A stretch of 55,467 nucleotides of DNA from Lewinellaceae bacterium (lineage in GTDB: Bacteria; Bacteroidota; Bacteroidia; Chitinophagales; Saprospiraceae), in assembly GCA_020636445.1 (NCBI GenBank), contig JACJXV010000026.1, positions 1 through 55,467 on the forward strand. The letters run 5' to 3'. The first letter of the stretch is position 1, and each line of letters opens with the position of its first letter. The notes below the pieces were generated by a model. That model had not been told where the DNA came from and made no database searches. It was given only the letters and a program-made list of their open reading frames with translations. The position numbers and the translations under genes were made by a program. This document shows, piece after piece, positions 1 to 9,275 of this stretch.

Positions 1-327
1 GTCAACCCCACCTAACCATACAGCACCGGCAAAAATGGAAGACACTTCCGGTAACCCAGGAGGAACTTTGGGTACCACATAGCGCCCGTCATTGCTATCC
101 CACCAAACGTCACCGCCCGTGGTAAGACGGGCCCGAACATTATTAATGGCCTGATCTATCTGGGCAACGGCATTGTTGCAGTTTTCTGCAAACCGCAGAC
201 TACCCGCACCCGGCCGGTTGCTCCGCCCATGCAGCAGGGGGTTAAAACGCGCCTGGGCACTAACCACCAGTCCCAGCGCGAAAAAGGTCAGTAACCAGGA
301 TTTGTAAGTATTGCTATTGCTCATCAT
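1..327 (-). CDS. N-terminal part of a secreted protein (partial, runs off window)
   Basis: An open frame of 109 codons runs from ATG at 327 to the window edge without a stop, so only the N-terminus is present. It starts MMSNSNTYKSW, followed by a hydrophobic stretch (about residues 11-25) ending in an Ala-rich site, which fits a Sec signal peptide. The mature part contains the motifs GGDVWWDSNDGRYVVPK and SSIFAGAVWLGG. I associate these with large secreted Saprospiria proteins that often carry T9SS sorting domains, but the C-terminus is outside the window. It lies 38 bp downstream of the TonB receptor gene on the same strand, so the two are probably co-transcribed. Function unknown; the partner relationship with the receptor is inference. 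Confidence 0.7.
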   Translation of the reverse strand, partial: MMSNSNTYKSWLLTFFALGLVVSAQARFNPLLHGRSNRPGAGSLRFAENCNNAVAQIDQAINNVRARLTTGGDVWWDSNDGRYVVPKVPPGLPEVSSIFAGAVWLGGVD

Positions 328-365
328 GTACGTTCATTATATCTCAAGTCCGAAATCGGTTATGG

Positions 366-3300
366 CTAAAAATCGAGGATAGCCCCCAGGAAAATCCGGC
401 GGGGTAAACTGAAAAAATTAGGATTCAACAACGCCCATTGGAAAGATGCCAGGTAGGCCTCCACCTCGCGGTTGGAGTTGACAATATTCTGCAACTTATC
501 CTGACCATTGGATGATGCCAGAAAGCCATCATCATACGGGGATCCTGTGGCCGAGTAAACGTTGATAATATTCCGGCGATCCAGCAGGTTGGAAATCCGG
601 CAGTAAATATTACCACCCAAACCATTGCCAAAAGTGAAATTCTTATCGACCCGCAGGTTGATCGTGAAATTCCAGGGCTTGCGGGCGCCGTTAATAGCTC
701 CGGCGATCTGTGCTCCGCCCAATTCCAATGGAGTCAGCGTTCCCGTGTAAGGGCGCCCCGAAACGGCAACAGCCTGCAGGCTGAGACCCGTGTTCGACAA
801 CAGGTCAACCCCACCAATGCGGGGTCCATTGTAAAATTTACCTGCACCATACCGGTAATCCAGGTTAATATTGATCCGGTGGCGCTCATCAAAGTTCAGG
901 GGGAATAAGGTCCGCAGGTTGCCCCTGCTGGTCAGCCCCCGCTGGGAATTCGCATCGGAACCCGTACCATCCGCAAACTGCAAAGTGTAGTTCGTAACCA
1001 ACGATACGTTTCCGGTACGGCGCAGTTCGTATTCAAATGAAAAACCCTTTACCGTTCCAAAATCCAGGTTGTCATAAGTGGTATACTGGTTGATGATAGG
1101 TACCGGGAAGAACGTCCGCACCTGAATCATGTCCCGAAGTTCTTTGTAATAAGCGGCAATCTTAATCTTGGAACTCGCCGAAAGCTTCTGCTGGAAGCCT
1201 ACCTCGTAGTCAATAGTCCGCTCTGGCCTTAAATCAGGATTATTCTTGATGACACCGGGAAAATCTGTGAAATAAAAATAATCCAGCGGTGTAGCAAGCG
1301 TATTGGATGGCGGCCGTTGCACCAGAATATCATAATGGGCAAAGAAGTTGGCATCCTCCGAGATCGGGAACGAGAAAGCCAGACGCGGCATGATATTAAC
1401 CTGCACCTGGTAGTCGCGGAACGATGCGTTCGGATCAAAATCCCGGCTTTTTATGTAGTTATTGATGCTTTGAGCCCGCGAATCCTTATAGCGGGGGAAC
1501 ACCAGGCCACCAGAGAATATTTCAATAGGACTGTTTACCGGGGTACCGTTTGCCCGGTACCACTGATCTCCATCCCGGTAAGCTTGCACGCTATTGCCGG
1601 CATCGTTAAGATAGACCTTGAAGTCATCACCAATATTACCTGGCCGCTCCGCACTTACATCGGGGAGGGAATGGTATTCATCGGCACCAATGATTTCGTA
1701 AAGCGAATAGGGATCTTTTAACACGCGCGTATTGGCATCATACCGGTCTACCCGGACGCCCAGACGGAAAATAATATCGCGGAACGTAAATTTATCCTGC
1801 AGGTAAAAAGCTGAATATACCGGGCGGTTGGGAGTAACCGGAAAGGTACGTACCCCATCGGCATCGGTAGCCGTGAAGAATTCGTCAAAGGTGCCGTCAA
1901 AAGGATTACCCAGGTAGTCGTACCCGAAATAACCCAGGGCGCCCTGGTCATTGAGTTCTTTCGCCGAAAACATATCGAGACGCAACTGCGTAGGATCCAG
2001 GCCATCGACATTGACGTACGCCGTCAGCGGCAGGTTCAGCTCCTCGCGGATAGCCCGGTAAAAGCGGTTGTCGGCATTCTGGGCAATAGACAAGCCCAAG
2101 ATCGGCGTTTGCGGGAAATTGGGAATATCGATATACCCAATAGTGTCAGCGCCGGGCACAATACCCTGAATGTGGTTGTTCGCCTGCTGGCGCGCAATAT
2201 CCCACAAGCCACGCGGCGACACCGTGTAACCCCGGTTCGTACGTTGTTCGTAGATGAATCCGAGCTGAATATTGTGCCGACCCTTATCGGAGCTAGTCGG
2301 AACCAGATCGAAATTGGCCCGGGCCGTCATCGTGTAAAGGTCATTATCCGAACGGCTTGCCGAGTTATACACCCAGCCTACGTTCGTATGAAACCCCCAG
2401 GAGTTATTGTAGACTGGTGAAATGAAGCCATTAGGAGCAATAAAGCTTCCCAACGCCAGCAAGCTGCGGTCATCGAAGAAGTTAGTTACAATGAATTCCC
2501 CTACCTGACTATTAATCCCTTCTCCGGGAGTCAAGCCTAGTGCTTTGTTATAGTTGGCCAGCACGGGGTTAATCGCAGCGCCCTCATAGCCACGCAAAAC
2601 CTGCCGGTAATCGGTATGCTGTAAGCGTACCGATTGGGTCGCCTCATCGAAAGCCAGGGCAAACGTAGGTACCCATTCTACATCGAATTTTCCAACGTAG
2701 CCGTAGTCGAAGTAGTTAAACCCATGCCGCTGGTCATACGTCTCTCCCTGGGTTTTTTCGTACCCTGCCTGTAAGGTGTAGGAAGCATTCTGGATCACAC
2801 TCCGGCCGCCGGACTCACTAGCAGAGCCACCCAGCCGGTGGCGAAACCGGAGGTTACCCCGGTAGGTATTGCCATAGGAGAAAGGGTTGTTTTGGCTATT
2901 CAGAACCCGCCAGCCACCGGGGGTAAACTGATTCTTGGTATCCGTTAAAGCTCCGGTAAAGGCAATATCAATAGCATCGCTCAACCGCGCACTCAGGTTA
3001 GCCGTAAGATCCAGCCGCTCGAAGGCTTCATTGGGGCGAGCCTTCAATACATTGACGTCGTCTTCGCCCAAGAAATCGGCAGCGACTAAAAAGCTTCGCC
3101 CGGAAGGTAGCACAGGGTTCGCTTCCAACTCGGCTAACTTGTCCGGCTTGACCTGAAAAACATTGGTTGCAGGAGGGTCATCATCCAGCTGATAGGTATA
3201 CCGCCCCGAAAAACGATACCCTAAAATGGACTGCCCAACTTTGTTTTTCAGAATGGGTCCGGTGAGGTTAACCCCAAGCAGGGAATTGTTGTAAGGATCC

Positions 3301-4022
3301 GTCAGTCCTGAACTTTCCACTTCCAATCCTCCGGAAAAATTATTGGAGGGGCCCTTCGTTGTGATGGAAATAATCCCCCCGGTTACATCACCATACTGTG
3401 CTTCGATCCCTCCGGTAATCACCTGCAACTGCTCAATTTCCGACTCCGGGATCAGGTTTCCCTGAATCCGGATACCGTCTACGTAGTAGTCGGTAGCATT
3501 GGATCGCGAACCCCGTACATTGATCGCACCACCTTCATCCGCAGTCGCCAGACCGGCAGAAGTCGCCGCCAGGGCATTGATATTTCGGGTTGGTAAGTTG
3601 CGAATCTGGTCGCTGGTTATAACGGCCCCGGAAGTGGTGTTATCCTGTTCGATAAGCGGAACCTTATATTCTACAATCGTTATTTCGTCGAGAACAACCC
3701 CGCCATCCGAAGTCATTTTTATATCGAGTCGGGTAGCCTTGCCCGCCAACACTTTTACACCAACTATGCGTTGCGATTTATACCCTACATAGCTGGCTTC
3801 AACATCATAAGTGCCTGGATCGATATCGGGGAGGTTGTAGTTGCCCTCCATATCGGTATCTGTCCCTGTGATTAATACCCCATTTTTAAAAATGGCAACC
3901 GTCCCGAAAATGATGGGTTCTCCGGTTTCTTCGTCGGTAATCTTCCCTCCCAGCGTTGTCTGGCTGAAAAGGGCACCGGCTCCCAGTAACAGGAAAAAAC
4001 TGAGGAGTAAGGTTCGTACCAT
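366..4022 (-). CDS. TonB-dependent outer-membrane receptor with carboxypeptidase-regulatory-like domain
   Basis: A 1218-residue protein from the ATG at 4022. This start gives a clean signal peptide (MVRTLLLSFFLLLGAGALFSQ) and has AAAGG just upstream; an in-frame start 57 bp further up adds a non-signal-like extension. Residues about 24-105 form a CarboxypepD_reg-like beta domain (GGKITDEETGEPI, GNYNLPDIDPGTYDVEASYVG). A plug domain follows (about 110-240, with INVRGSRSNATDYYVDGIRI and QYGDVTGGIISITTKG), then a long beta-barrel ending in an aromatic residue (ILDF). Such proteins import ligands across the outer membrane using TonB energy; the substrate cannot be read from sequence. The size resembles SusC-type receptors, but no SusD gene is adjacent. 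The gene immediately downstream encodes a secreted protein. Confidence 0.9.
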   Translation of the reverse strand: MVRTLLLSFFLLLGAGALFSQTTLGGKITDEETGEPIIFGTVAIFKNGVLITGTDTDMEGNYNLPDIDPGTYDVEASYVGYKSQRIVGVKVLAGKATRLDIKMTSDGGVVLDEITIVEYKVPLIEQDNTTSGAVITSDQIRNLPTRNINALAATSAGLATADEGGAINVRGSRSNATDYYVDGIRIQGNLIPESEIEQLQVITGGIEAQYGDVTGGIISITTKGPSNNFSGGLEVESSGLTDPYNNSLLGVNLTGPILKNKVGQSILGYRFSGRYTYQLDDDPPATNVFQVKPDKLAELEANPVLPSGRSFLVAADFLGEDDVNVLKARPNEAFERLDLTANLSARLSDAIDIAFTGALTDTKNQFTPGGWRVLNSQNNPFSYGNTYRGNLRFRHRLGGSASESGGRSVIQNASYTLQAGYEKTQGETYDQRHGFNYFDYGYVGKFDVEWVPTFALAFDEATQSVRLQHTDYRQVLRGYEGAAINPVLANYNKALGLTPGEGINSQVGEFIVTNFFDDRSLLALGSFIAPNGFISPVYNNSWGFHTNVGWVYNSASRSDNDLYTMTARANFDLVPTSSDKGRHNIQLGFIYEQRTNRGYTVSPRGLWDIARQQANNHIQGIVPGADTIGYIDIPNFPQTPILGLSIAQNADNRFYRAIREELNLPLTAYVNVDGLDPTQLRLDMFSAKELNDQGALGYFGYDYLGNPFDGTFDEFFTATDADGVRTFPVTPNRPVYSAFYLQDKFTFRDIIFRLGVRVDRYDANTRVLKDPYSLYEIIGADEYHSLPDVSAERPGNIGDDFKVYLNDAGNSVQAYRDGDQWYRANGTPVNSPIEIFSGGLVFPRYKDSRAQSINNYIKSRDFDPNASFRDYQVQVNIMPRLAFSFPISEDANFFAHYDILVQRPPSNTLATPLDYFYFTDFPGVIKNNPDLRPERTIDYEVGFQQKLSASSKIKIAAYYKELRDMIQVRTFFPVPIINQYTTYDNLDFGTVKGFSFEYELRRTGNVSLVTNYTLQFADGTGSDANSQRGLTSRGNLRTLFPLNFDERHRININLDYRYGAGKFYNGPRIGGVDLLSNTGLSLQAVAVSGRPYTGTLTPLELGGAQIAGAINGARKPWNFTINLRVDKNFTFGNGLGGNIYCRISNLLDRRNIINVYSATGSPYDDGFLASSNGQDKLQNIVNSNREVEAYLASFQWALLNPNFFSLPRRIFLGAILDF

Positions 4023-4310
4023 AGTACCTTTATTTTGAACAGGATTATTCTTCGTGCACAATGTTAATAAAATTTGCATACATTCCGTTAGTAATCTTCC
4101 CCTCGGATCTTGCTAAACGTGCGACATTTAACGCATTCGAATCGTTCCACTCCCAGGAACGCATCTTGCAGAAACGCATGGTCAGTAAGGATCCAGGGTT
4201 TCTTAGTCCGCCGGATTTAATTTCCACAATTTACGTGGTCTTGAACATAGAATCGCAAGCTGGAATTTCGCAAATCATTTCGCAATGGGTGTAACATCCG
4301 GGATTCCGCT

Positions 4311-4318
4311 TATTTTTG
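4311..4318 (+). promoter_or_regulatory. Possible -7 element TATTTTTG in the 4023-4432 spacer
   Basis: The 410-bp spacer between the divergent receptor and lipoprotein genes has no convincing gene. It contains one exact match to the Bacteroidota -7 consensus TAnnTTTG, reading toward the lipoprotein gene, about 115 bp before its start. No clear -33 TTG lies 20 bp upstream, so the call is weak. No other strong structure was seen in this spacer. Confidence 0.3.
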
Positions 4319-4432
4319 TGATAGTACTCCCGGCAATGCCGGCCTTGTTTTTAGTACCCAATACCCCACCCGAAGCAGCCAGGAAAACTCCCTGGTCGCT
4401 CCGCGTCAGGTATACTCCTCAAAATAGTGTCC

Positions 4433-5116
4433 ATGAGATCTTTTACGGTATTGTTCCTGCTGCTTTTCTCCCTGTTTGCTTGCCGGGAACAAACAACATC
4501 CGAACGAACATCACGCCTCACCGGCGAGTTTTATGTCCGGTATTTACAGCCCGAGGGCCAGTACAAAGCTGAAGCCATGCTGTGGGAAGAAACCAACGAA
4601 GGGGAAATTGTCCCCCTGAATATCGATGGTCCGCTCACCTTCCTGGATCGCCCGCTACAACCCTCATCGGAAAGCGCAACACCTACTCTTCGCTTTCAGA
4701 CGACGTTCAATCAGGCTTATCAAACGAACCAAAAATTTCAGCTGACCCTGGCAAACCGCGGCCCCAAAACCATAAGCCTGCAGTTAGTTTCCCCTGGATC
4801 ACCCCAGGTACCTGCTACGCTTCGCAAAGGCACCCCGCTAACCATTGGCCTTGCCGGTGGTGCCCTCGAAGAAAACGAAACGCTGGTTCTACTCTTTACG
4901 GATAGTCGCCGGGAAACCCAGGTGGTAACTATCTCGGGGCCACGCAAGCAAATACCCCTGGAAGTTGATCCGGCCGAACTCGCCAACCTGGCCTCCGGGA
5001 CCATTGAATTGTATCTCGTAAAAAAGAAGGTTCGGCCCATTGAATCGTCCTGGCACCAAATCAATTGTATTTTAGAATATTACACGGAAAGTGTCTTTTT
5101 TCAACTGACGCCCTAG
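4433..5116 (+). CDS. Hypothetical lipoprotein
   Basis: A 227-residue protein read from ATG at 4433; a GTG two codons upstream is the alternative start. The N-terminus MRSFTVLFLLLFSLFACREQ is a lipoprotein signal with lipobox LFAC. The rest is predicted soluble and beta-rich, with no motif I recognise; it includes ELANLASGTIELYLVKKKVRPI near the middle to end. It lies about 95 bp upstream of carB in the same direction, but carB has its own promoter-like element, so co-transcription is uncertain. Probably anchored in a membrane with its body in the periplasm or outside. Function unknown. Confidence 0.7.
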   Translation: MRSFTVLFLLLFSLFACREQTTSERTSRLTGEFYVRYLQPEGQYKAEAMLWEETNEGEIVPLNIDGPLTFLDRPLQPSSESATPTLRFQTTFNQAYQTNQKFQLTLANRGPKTISLQLVSPGSPQVPATLRKGTPLTIGLAGGALEENETLVLLFTDSRRETQVVTISGPRKQIPLEVDPAELANLASGTIELYLVKKKVRPIESSWHQINCILEYYTESVFFQLTP

Positions 5117-5175
5117 AAATTTACCCCTGACGGGAAAAAAACAGGTTTTTACCCCTTTTTTCCCTGGCAGTCCTC

Positions 5176-5183
5176 TATCTTTG
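5176..5183 (+). promoter_or_regulatory. -7 element TATCTTTG of carB promoter
   Basis: TATCTTTG matches the Bacteroidota -7 consensus TAnnTTTG, about 30 bp before the carB ATG. The -33 region is T-rich but lacks a clean TTG. Transcription would start near 5190 and leave a short leader. Confidence 0.55.
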
Positions 5184-5212
5184 CGTCCGATTTGTAAAAA
5201 AATCGCGACGCC

Positions 5213-8032
5213 ATGCCTAAGGACAATTCCATTAAGTCAGTTCTCATCATTGGTAGCGGGCCCATCATTATCGGACAGGCCTGTGAATTTGATTATTCCG
5301 GTTCTCAAGCCTCTCGCTCCCTGCGGGAAGAAGGCATTGAAGTAACACTGATCAACTCCAACCCAGCAACAATTATGACCGACCCGGTTACGGCCGATCA
5401 TATCTATTTGCTGCCCCTAACGGTGGAAAGTATCATCCAGGTGCTGGAAGAACGACATATTGATGCTGTGCTCCCAACTATGGGCGGCCAGACCGCCCTG
5501 AACCTGGCCATTGAAGCCGGCAAGTTAGGTGTGTGGGAAAAGTATAATACCCGCCTCATCGGTGTTGACCTGGCAGCTATTGAGCTGACCGAAAACCGGG
5601 AGGCTTTCCGCCAGCACATGGTGGATATTGGATTGAGTGTTGCTCCTTCTTATATTGCCAATTCCTTCCTGGAAGGAAAAGAAGCCGCGCAGAAAATTGG
5701 TTATCCGCTGGTTATTCGCCCGTCCTATACCTTGGGTGGAACCGGGGGTGGTTTTGTCCATAGCGAAGATGAATTTGATGCTGCACTACGCCGCGGCTTA
5801 TCGGCCTCCCCGACCCACGAAGTGCTTGTTGAAAAAGCAGTACTGGGCTGGAAAGAGTTCGAACTGGAACTGCTGCGCGACCAAAATGATAATGTAGTTA
5901 TCATCTGTACAGTGGAAAACCTCGACCCAATGGGGATCCACACCGGAGATTCCATTACGGTTGCCCCCGCGATGACGCTTTCTGATACCGCATACCAGCA
6001 GATGCGGGATGAAGCGATCCAGGCCATGCGCTCCCTTGGCAATTTCGCCGGGGGGTGTAATATCCAGTTTTCCCAGGATCCCGAAACCGAAAAGCTGATC
6101 GTTATCGAGATCAACCCACGGGTATCGCGCTCCTCAGCACTGGCTTCTAAAGCTACCGGATACCCAATTGCTAAAATTGCTGCCAAGCTGGCCATCGGCT
6201 ATACCCTGGATGAACTGAAAAATCAAATTACCAAGACTACCTCAGCCTATTTCGAGCCTACCCTTGATTACGTTATCGTCAAAATGCCGCGCTGGAATTT
6301 TGACAAATTCGTTGGGTCTGACCACCGCCTGGGCCTGCAGATGAAATCAGTAGGAGAAGTAATGGCAATTGGTCGCAATTTCCTCGAGGCACTCCAAAAG
6401 GCATGTCAGTCGCTCGAAAACGGCCGTAAAGGGCTGGGCTCTGACCAAAAGGAATGGATCAAAATCGAGGATGTCCTCAAGCGCCTGGAAGAAGCTTCCG
6501 ACGACCGCATTTTCCGCATCAAGGATGCCTTCAAATTGGGCGTACCCCTCAATACCATCCAGAAACTTACCCGTATTGACCCCTGGTTTCTCAAGCAAAT
6601 CAAGCGCCTGGTTAAGATAGAGGAAGAGGTAATGCGTTATAATGTGCCCGAAGATATTCCTACCCCGATTCTGCGGGAAATGAAGGAAATTGGCTACTCC
6701 GATGCCCAAATCAGCTGGCTCCTCCGTGTAGAAGAAGAGCTGGTAACCCGGGACCGTAAAAACCGGGACATCCGGCGAACCTATAAAATGGTCGATACCT
6801 GTGCTGCAGAATTCGAAGCGCAAACACCCTATTTCTATTCTACTTTCGACCACGAAAACGAAAGTATACCCACTGCGGATAAAAAGAAAGTTATCGTCCT
6901 GGGGTCAGGGCCCAACCGGATCGGGCAGGGCATCGAGTTCGACTATTGCTGCGTACATGGTTTGCTTGCCATCAAGGATGTCGGCTACGAGTCAATCATG
7001 ATCAATTGCAATCCCGAGACGGTCTCCACCGATTTCGATGTCGCCGATAAACTCTATTTCGAACCCGTTTACTGGGAGCATCTGGAGGAAATTATCGAAC
7101 TGGAAAAACCTTATGGGGTTATCGTGCAATTAGGAGGCCAAACAGCACTCAAACTTGCCGAGACCCTGCATAAGAAAGGCATCAAAATCATTGGCACTTC
7201 CTTCCCGGATATGGACCTTGCGGAAGATCGGGGTGCTTTCTCCGACCTGCTCAAAGCACTGGATATTCCCTACCCAAACTACGGGGTAGCTGACGATGTC
7301 GACGAGGCTATCCGCATCGCCAATGAAGTGGGCTATCCTGTCCTGGTGCGGCCTTCCTATGTCCTCGGTGGGCAAGGGATGCGTATCGTCATTAACGACA
7401 AGGAACTCGAACGGCAGGTACTGACCATCTTCAAGCACCTCCCCGAAAACAAGGTCCTGGTCGACCACTTCCTTGACCGGGCGAAAGAAGCAGAGATAGA
7501 CGCCATTTATGATGGGGATGAAATCCACATCATGGGTATCATGGAGCATATTGAACCTGCCGGGATTCACTCCGGGGATTCATCTGCTGTACTGCCTACC
7601 TACAGCCTCTCGGTGGAAGCCATTGCTACGATGGTAGAATACGCAGAAAAACTGGCCAAAGCCCTCAATATTCGCGGCCTGATCAATATTCAGTTCGCCA
7701 TCAAAGGGGATAAGGTATACGTCATCGAAGCTAACCCACGGGCTTCCCGGACCACTCCATTTATTGCCAAGGCTTACAAGGTTCCCTATCTGCAGATCGC
7801 CACGAAGATCATGCTGGGTACCCATAAGCTGAAAGATTTTGATATTCGCCCGCAGCCTAGTGGCTTCGCGATTAAAGTACCTGTATTTTCCTTCGACAAA
7901 TTCCCCAACGTTGACAAGAACCTGGGGCCGGAGATGAAATCTACCGGGGAGGAAATTCGCTTTATCCGGGACCTGAGTGATCCGTTTTTCCGGCAACTGG
8001 ATAGCCAGCGCTACATGTACCTGTCGCGCTAA
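5213..8032 (+). CDS. carB: Carbamoyl-phosphate synthase large subunit, lacking the MGS domain
   Basis: A 939-residue protein that makes carbamoyl phosphate from bicarbonate, ammonia (delivered by CarA) and two ATP, for pyrimidine and arginine synthesis in the cytoplasm. The two halves each start with a pre-ATP-grasp motif (GSGPIIIGQACEFDYSGSQA near residue 12; GSGPNRIGQGIEFDY near 564) and each contains an ATP-grasp core (VRPSYTLGGTGGG; VRPSYVLGGQGM, with EANPRASRT). The enterobacterial protein is about 1073 residues; this one stops after the second ATP-grasp half and lacks the roughly 130-residue C-terminal MGS-like allosteric domain. As far as I know this short form is common in Bacteroidota. 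carA is not in the window. Confidence 0.97.
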   Translation: MPKDNSIKSVLIIGSGPIIIGQACEFDYSGSQASRSLREEGIEVTLINSNPATIMTDPVTADHIYLLPLTVESIIQVLEERHIDAVLPTMGGQTALNLAIEAGKLGVWEKYNTRLIGVDLAAIELTENREAFRQHMVDIGLSVAPSYIANSFLEGKEAAQKIGYPLVIRPSYTLGGTGGGFVHSEDEFDAALRRGLSASPTHEVLVEKAVLGWKEFELELLRDQNDNVVIICTVENLDPMGIHTGDSITVAPAMTLSDTAYQQMRDEAIQAMRSLGNFAGGCNIQFSQDPETEKLIVIEINPRVSRSSALASKATGYPIAKIAAKLAIGYTLDELKNQITKTTSAYFEPTLDYVIVKMPRWNFDKFVGSDHRLGLQMKSVGEVMAIGRNFLEALQKACQSLENGRKGLGSDQKEWIKIEDVLKRLEEASDDRIFRIKDAFKLGVPLNTIQKLTRIDPWFLKQIKRLVKIEEEVMRYNVPEDIPTPILREMKEIGYSDAQISWLLRVEEELVTRDRKNRDIRRTYKMVDTCAAEFEAQTPYFYSTFDHENESIPTADKKKVIVLGSGPNRIGQGIEFDYCCVHGLLAIKDVGYESIMINCNPETVSTDFDVADKLYFEPVYWEHLEEIIELEKPYGVIVQLGGQTALKLAETLHKKGIKIIGTSFPDMDLAEDRGAFSDLLKALDIPYPNYGVADDVDEAIRIANEVGYPVLVRPSYVLGGQGMRIVINDKELERQVLTIFKHLPENKVLVDHFLDRAKEAEIDAIYDGDEIHIMGIMEHIEPAGIHSGDSSAVLPTYSLSVEAIATMVEYAEKLAKALNIRGLINIQFAIKGDKVYVIEANPRASRTTPFIAKAYKVPYLQIATKIMLGTHKLKDFDIRPQPSGFAIKVPVFSFDKFPNVDKNLGPEMKSTGEEIRFIRDLSDPFFRQLDSQRYMYLSR

Positions 8033-8051
8033 GATTTCAAAAAAGAAGAAC

Positions 8052-8084
8052 GTGCGGGTAGGTTAACGCTTAATCTACCCGCAC
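8052..8084. terminator. Hairpin at the convergent carB / oxidoreductase ends
   Basis: Arms GTGCGGGTAG (8052-8061) and CTACCCGCAC (8075-8084) pair perfectly. The stem continues through GTTAA/TTAAT with one G-U pair, giving about 15 bp around a 3-nt loop. Read on the minus strand the hairpin is followed by a T-rich run, so it best terminates the oxidoreductase gene. The stop codon of that gene (8070-8072) lies within the stem. Confidence 0.7.
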
Positions 8085-9092
8085 TATCACTTTGCCGATA
8101 GTCTGCCCAGACTGAAAAAGGCGAATGGCTTCCGGAAGTCGTTCGAAAGAGAAGGTATGCCCAATATGCGGGGGAGGCAACTCCATTGCATGAATCTCGG
8201 CCAGCAACTGCCCCATTAATTCGGCCCGATCATAGAGCCAAATTAGGTTAAACCCTAATACGCCTTTGTTTTGCTCTGGTAATTTCTGGGGGTCGAGTTT
8301 AGGTCGGGTCAGGTAGTAATACAACAACCGTAAATAATTAGGCCGGTTACCCACCGAAGCATAGCGGGCCGAACCATAGACCACATGGCGGCCCATAGGG
8401 GCCAATGCGGCAAAACCATCGGTAAAGTAGGTCCCGCCAATAGAATCCATGATTACATTCAGGGGCTTTCCATTCAGGGCGGAGGCCAGGTCGGCAGCAA
8501 ACCGCCGCCGGTCTCTGACGATCACCGCGTCATAGCCTTCCTGCTCCTGCAGGAAAGTAGCCTTGCGAGCCGAGCCTACCGTACCTATCGTATAACAACC
8601 CCAGCGATTAGCAATCCGCCCAGCGTACAACCCCACCCCACCAGCGGCACTGTGGATGAGAACCGTCTGTCCGGGTTGGGTATTCCCCAACTCCTTGAGA
8701 CCGTAATAGGCTGTTAATGCCTGTACGGGAAAGGCGGCGCCATGAGCTATATCCCACGCGGGAGGTAACTTCCGAATATACCGTTGGTCAATATTGATCC
8801 CGGTAGTATAGGCGCCAAATCGTGTCACGCCATATACCTGATCTCCGGTGCTAAAATCCGTCACTCCGGAACCTGTTCGTACTACTTGCCCGGCAAACTC
8901 CAGGCCCGGTGTAAACACCCCCGTTGGGGTGGCCCCATATAAACCCCAAATGGCAAAAACATCGGCAAAATTCAGCCCGATAGCGGCTACGGCTACCATC
9001 ACCTCACCCGGGCCCGGCTCGGATAGTTCGTGGTGCTGAATTTTCATGTGAGCTAAATTCCCGGCTTTGAGTTGGTAGGTTTGTATTCGCAT
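8070..9092 (-). CDS. Zinc-independent quinone oxidoreductase (medium-chain dehydrogenase family)
   Basis: A 340-residue protein of the NADPH:quinone reductase / VAT-1-like branch of the medium-chain dehydrogenase/reductase superfamily. The N-terminal GroES-like domain includes PGPGEVMVAVAAIGLNFADVFAIWGLYG and PGLEFAGQV. A Rossmann domain follows with the nucleotide-binding motif HSAAGGVGLYAGRIA near residue 150. The structural and catalytic zinc cysteines of alcohol dehydrogenases are absent, which fits a quinone reductase rather than an ADH. The end DSIGGTYFTDGFAAL...GRHVVYGSA and C-terminal IGKVIVRV are typical. Exact substrate unknown. It faces carB convergently and shares the hairpin between them. 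Confidence 0.88.
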   Translation of the reverse strand: MRIQTYQLKAGNLAHMKIQHHELSEPGPGEVMVAVAAIGLNFADVFAIWGLYGATPTGVFTPGLEFAGQVVRTGSGVTDFSTGDQVYGVTRFGAYTTGINIDQRYIRKLPPAWDIAHGAAFPVQALTAYYGLKELGNTQPGQTVLIHSAAGGVGLYAGRIANRWGCYTIGTVGSARKATFLQEQEGYDAVIVRDRRRFAADLASALNGKPLNVIMDSIGGTYFTDGFAALAPMGRHVVYGSARYASVGNRPNYLRLLYYYLTRPKLDPQKLPEQNKGVLGFNLIWLYDRAELMGQLLAEIHAMELPPPHIGHTFSFERLPEAIRLFQSGQTIGKVIVRVD

Positions 9093-9114
9093 CGCAATAG
9101 CTTTTCATCTTGTT

Positions 9115-9135
9115 GGGACGCGATTTATCGCGCCC
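9115..9135. repeat. Palindromic hairpin GGGACGCGATTTATCGCGCCC
   Basis: A 21-bp near-perfect palindrome (CGCGAT/ATCGCG with flanking GGG/CCC) 23 bp upstream of the oxidoreductase gene. The core GACGCGATTTATCGCG resembles short palindromes dispersed in many genomes. No second copy was noticed in this window. Role unknown. Confidence 0.5.
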
Positions 9136-9275
9136 ATAGCCCTCCCCTCAGAGGCTCCATAACCCCAGAGTAGCATCCACAGCCTCTAAGGGTGATAGCC
9201 CCAGAAATAGGCATAGATAAGGTATGAAAAAATCCGCCCGCGATCCAGGGAATAAGAAAACTATTATTGGCCGGG

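Noticed and set aside
2109..2420. Open frames antisense to the large receptor genes
   Set aside because: They lie inside long, well-supported coding regions on the other strand and show no family motifs.
5213..8032. CarB truncated by a frameshift
   Set aside because: The frame ends cleanly after the second ATP-grasp domain and the following 37 bp lead into a hairpin; no MGS-like sequence follows in any frame.
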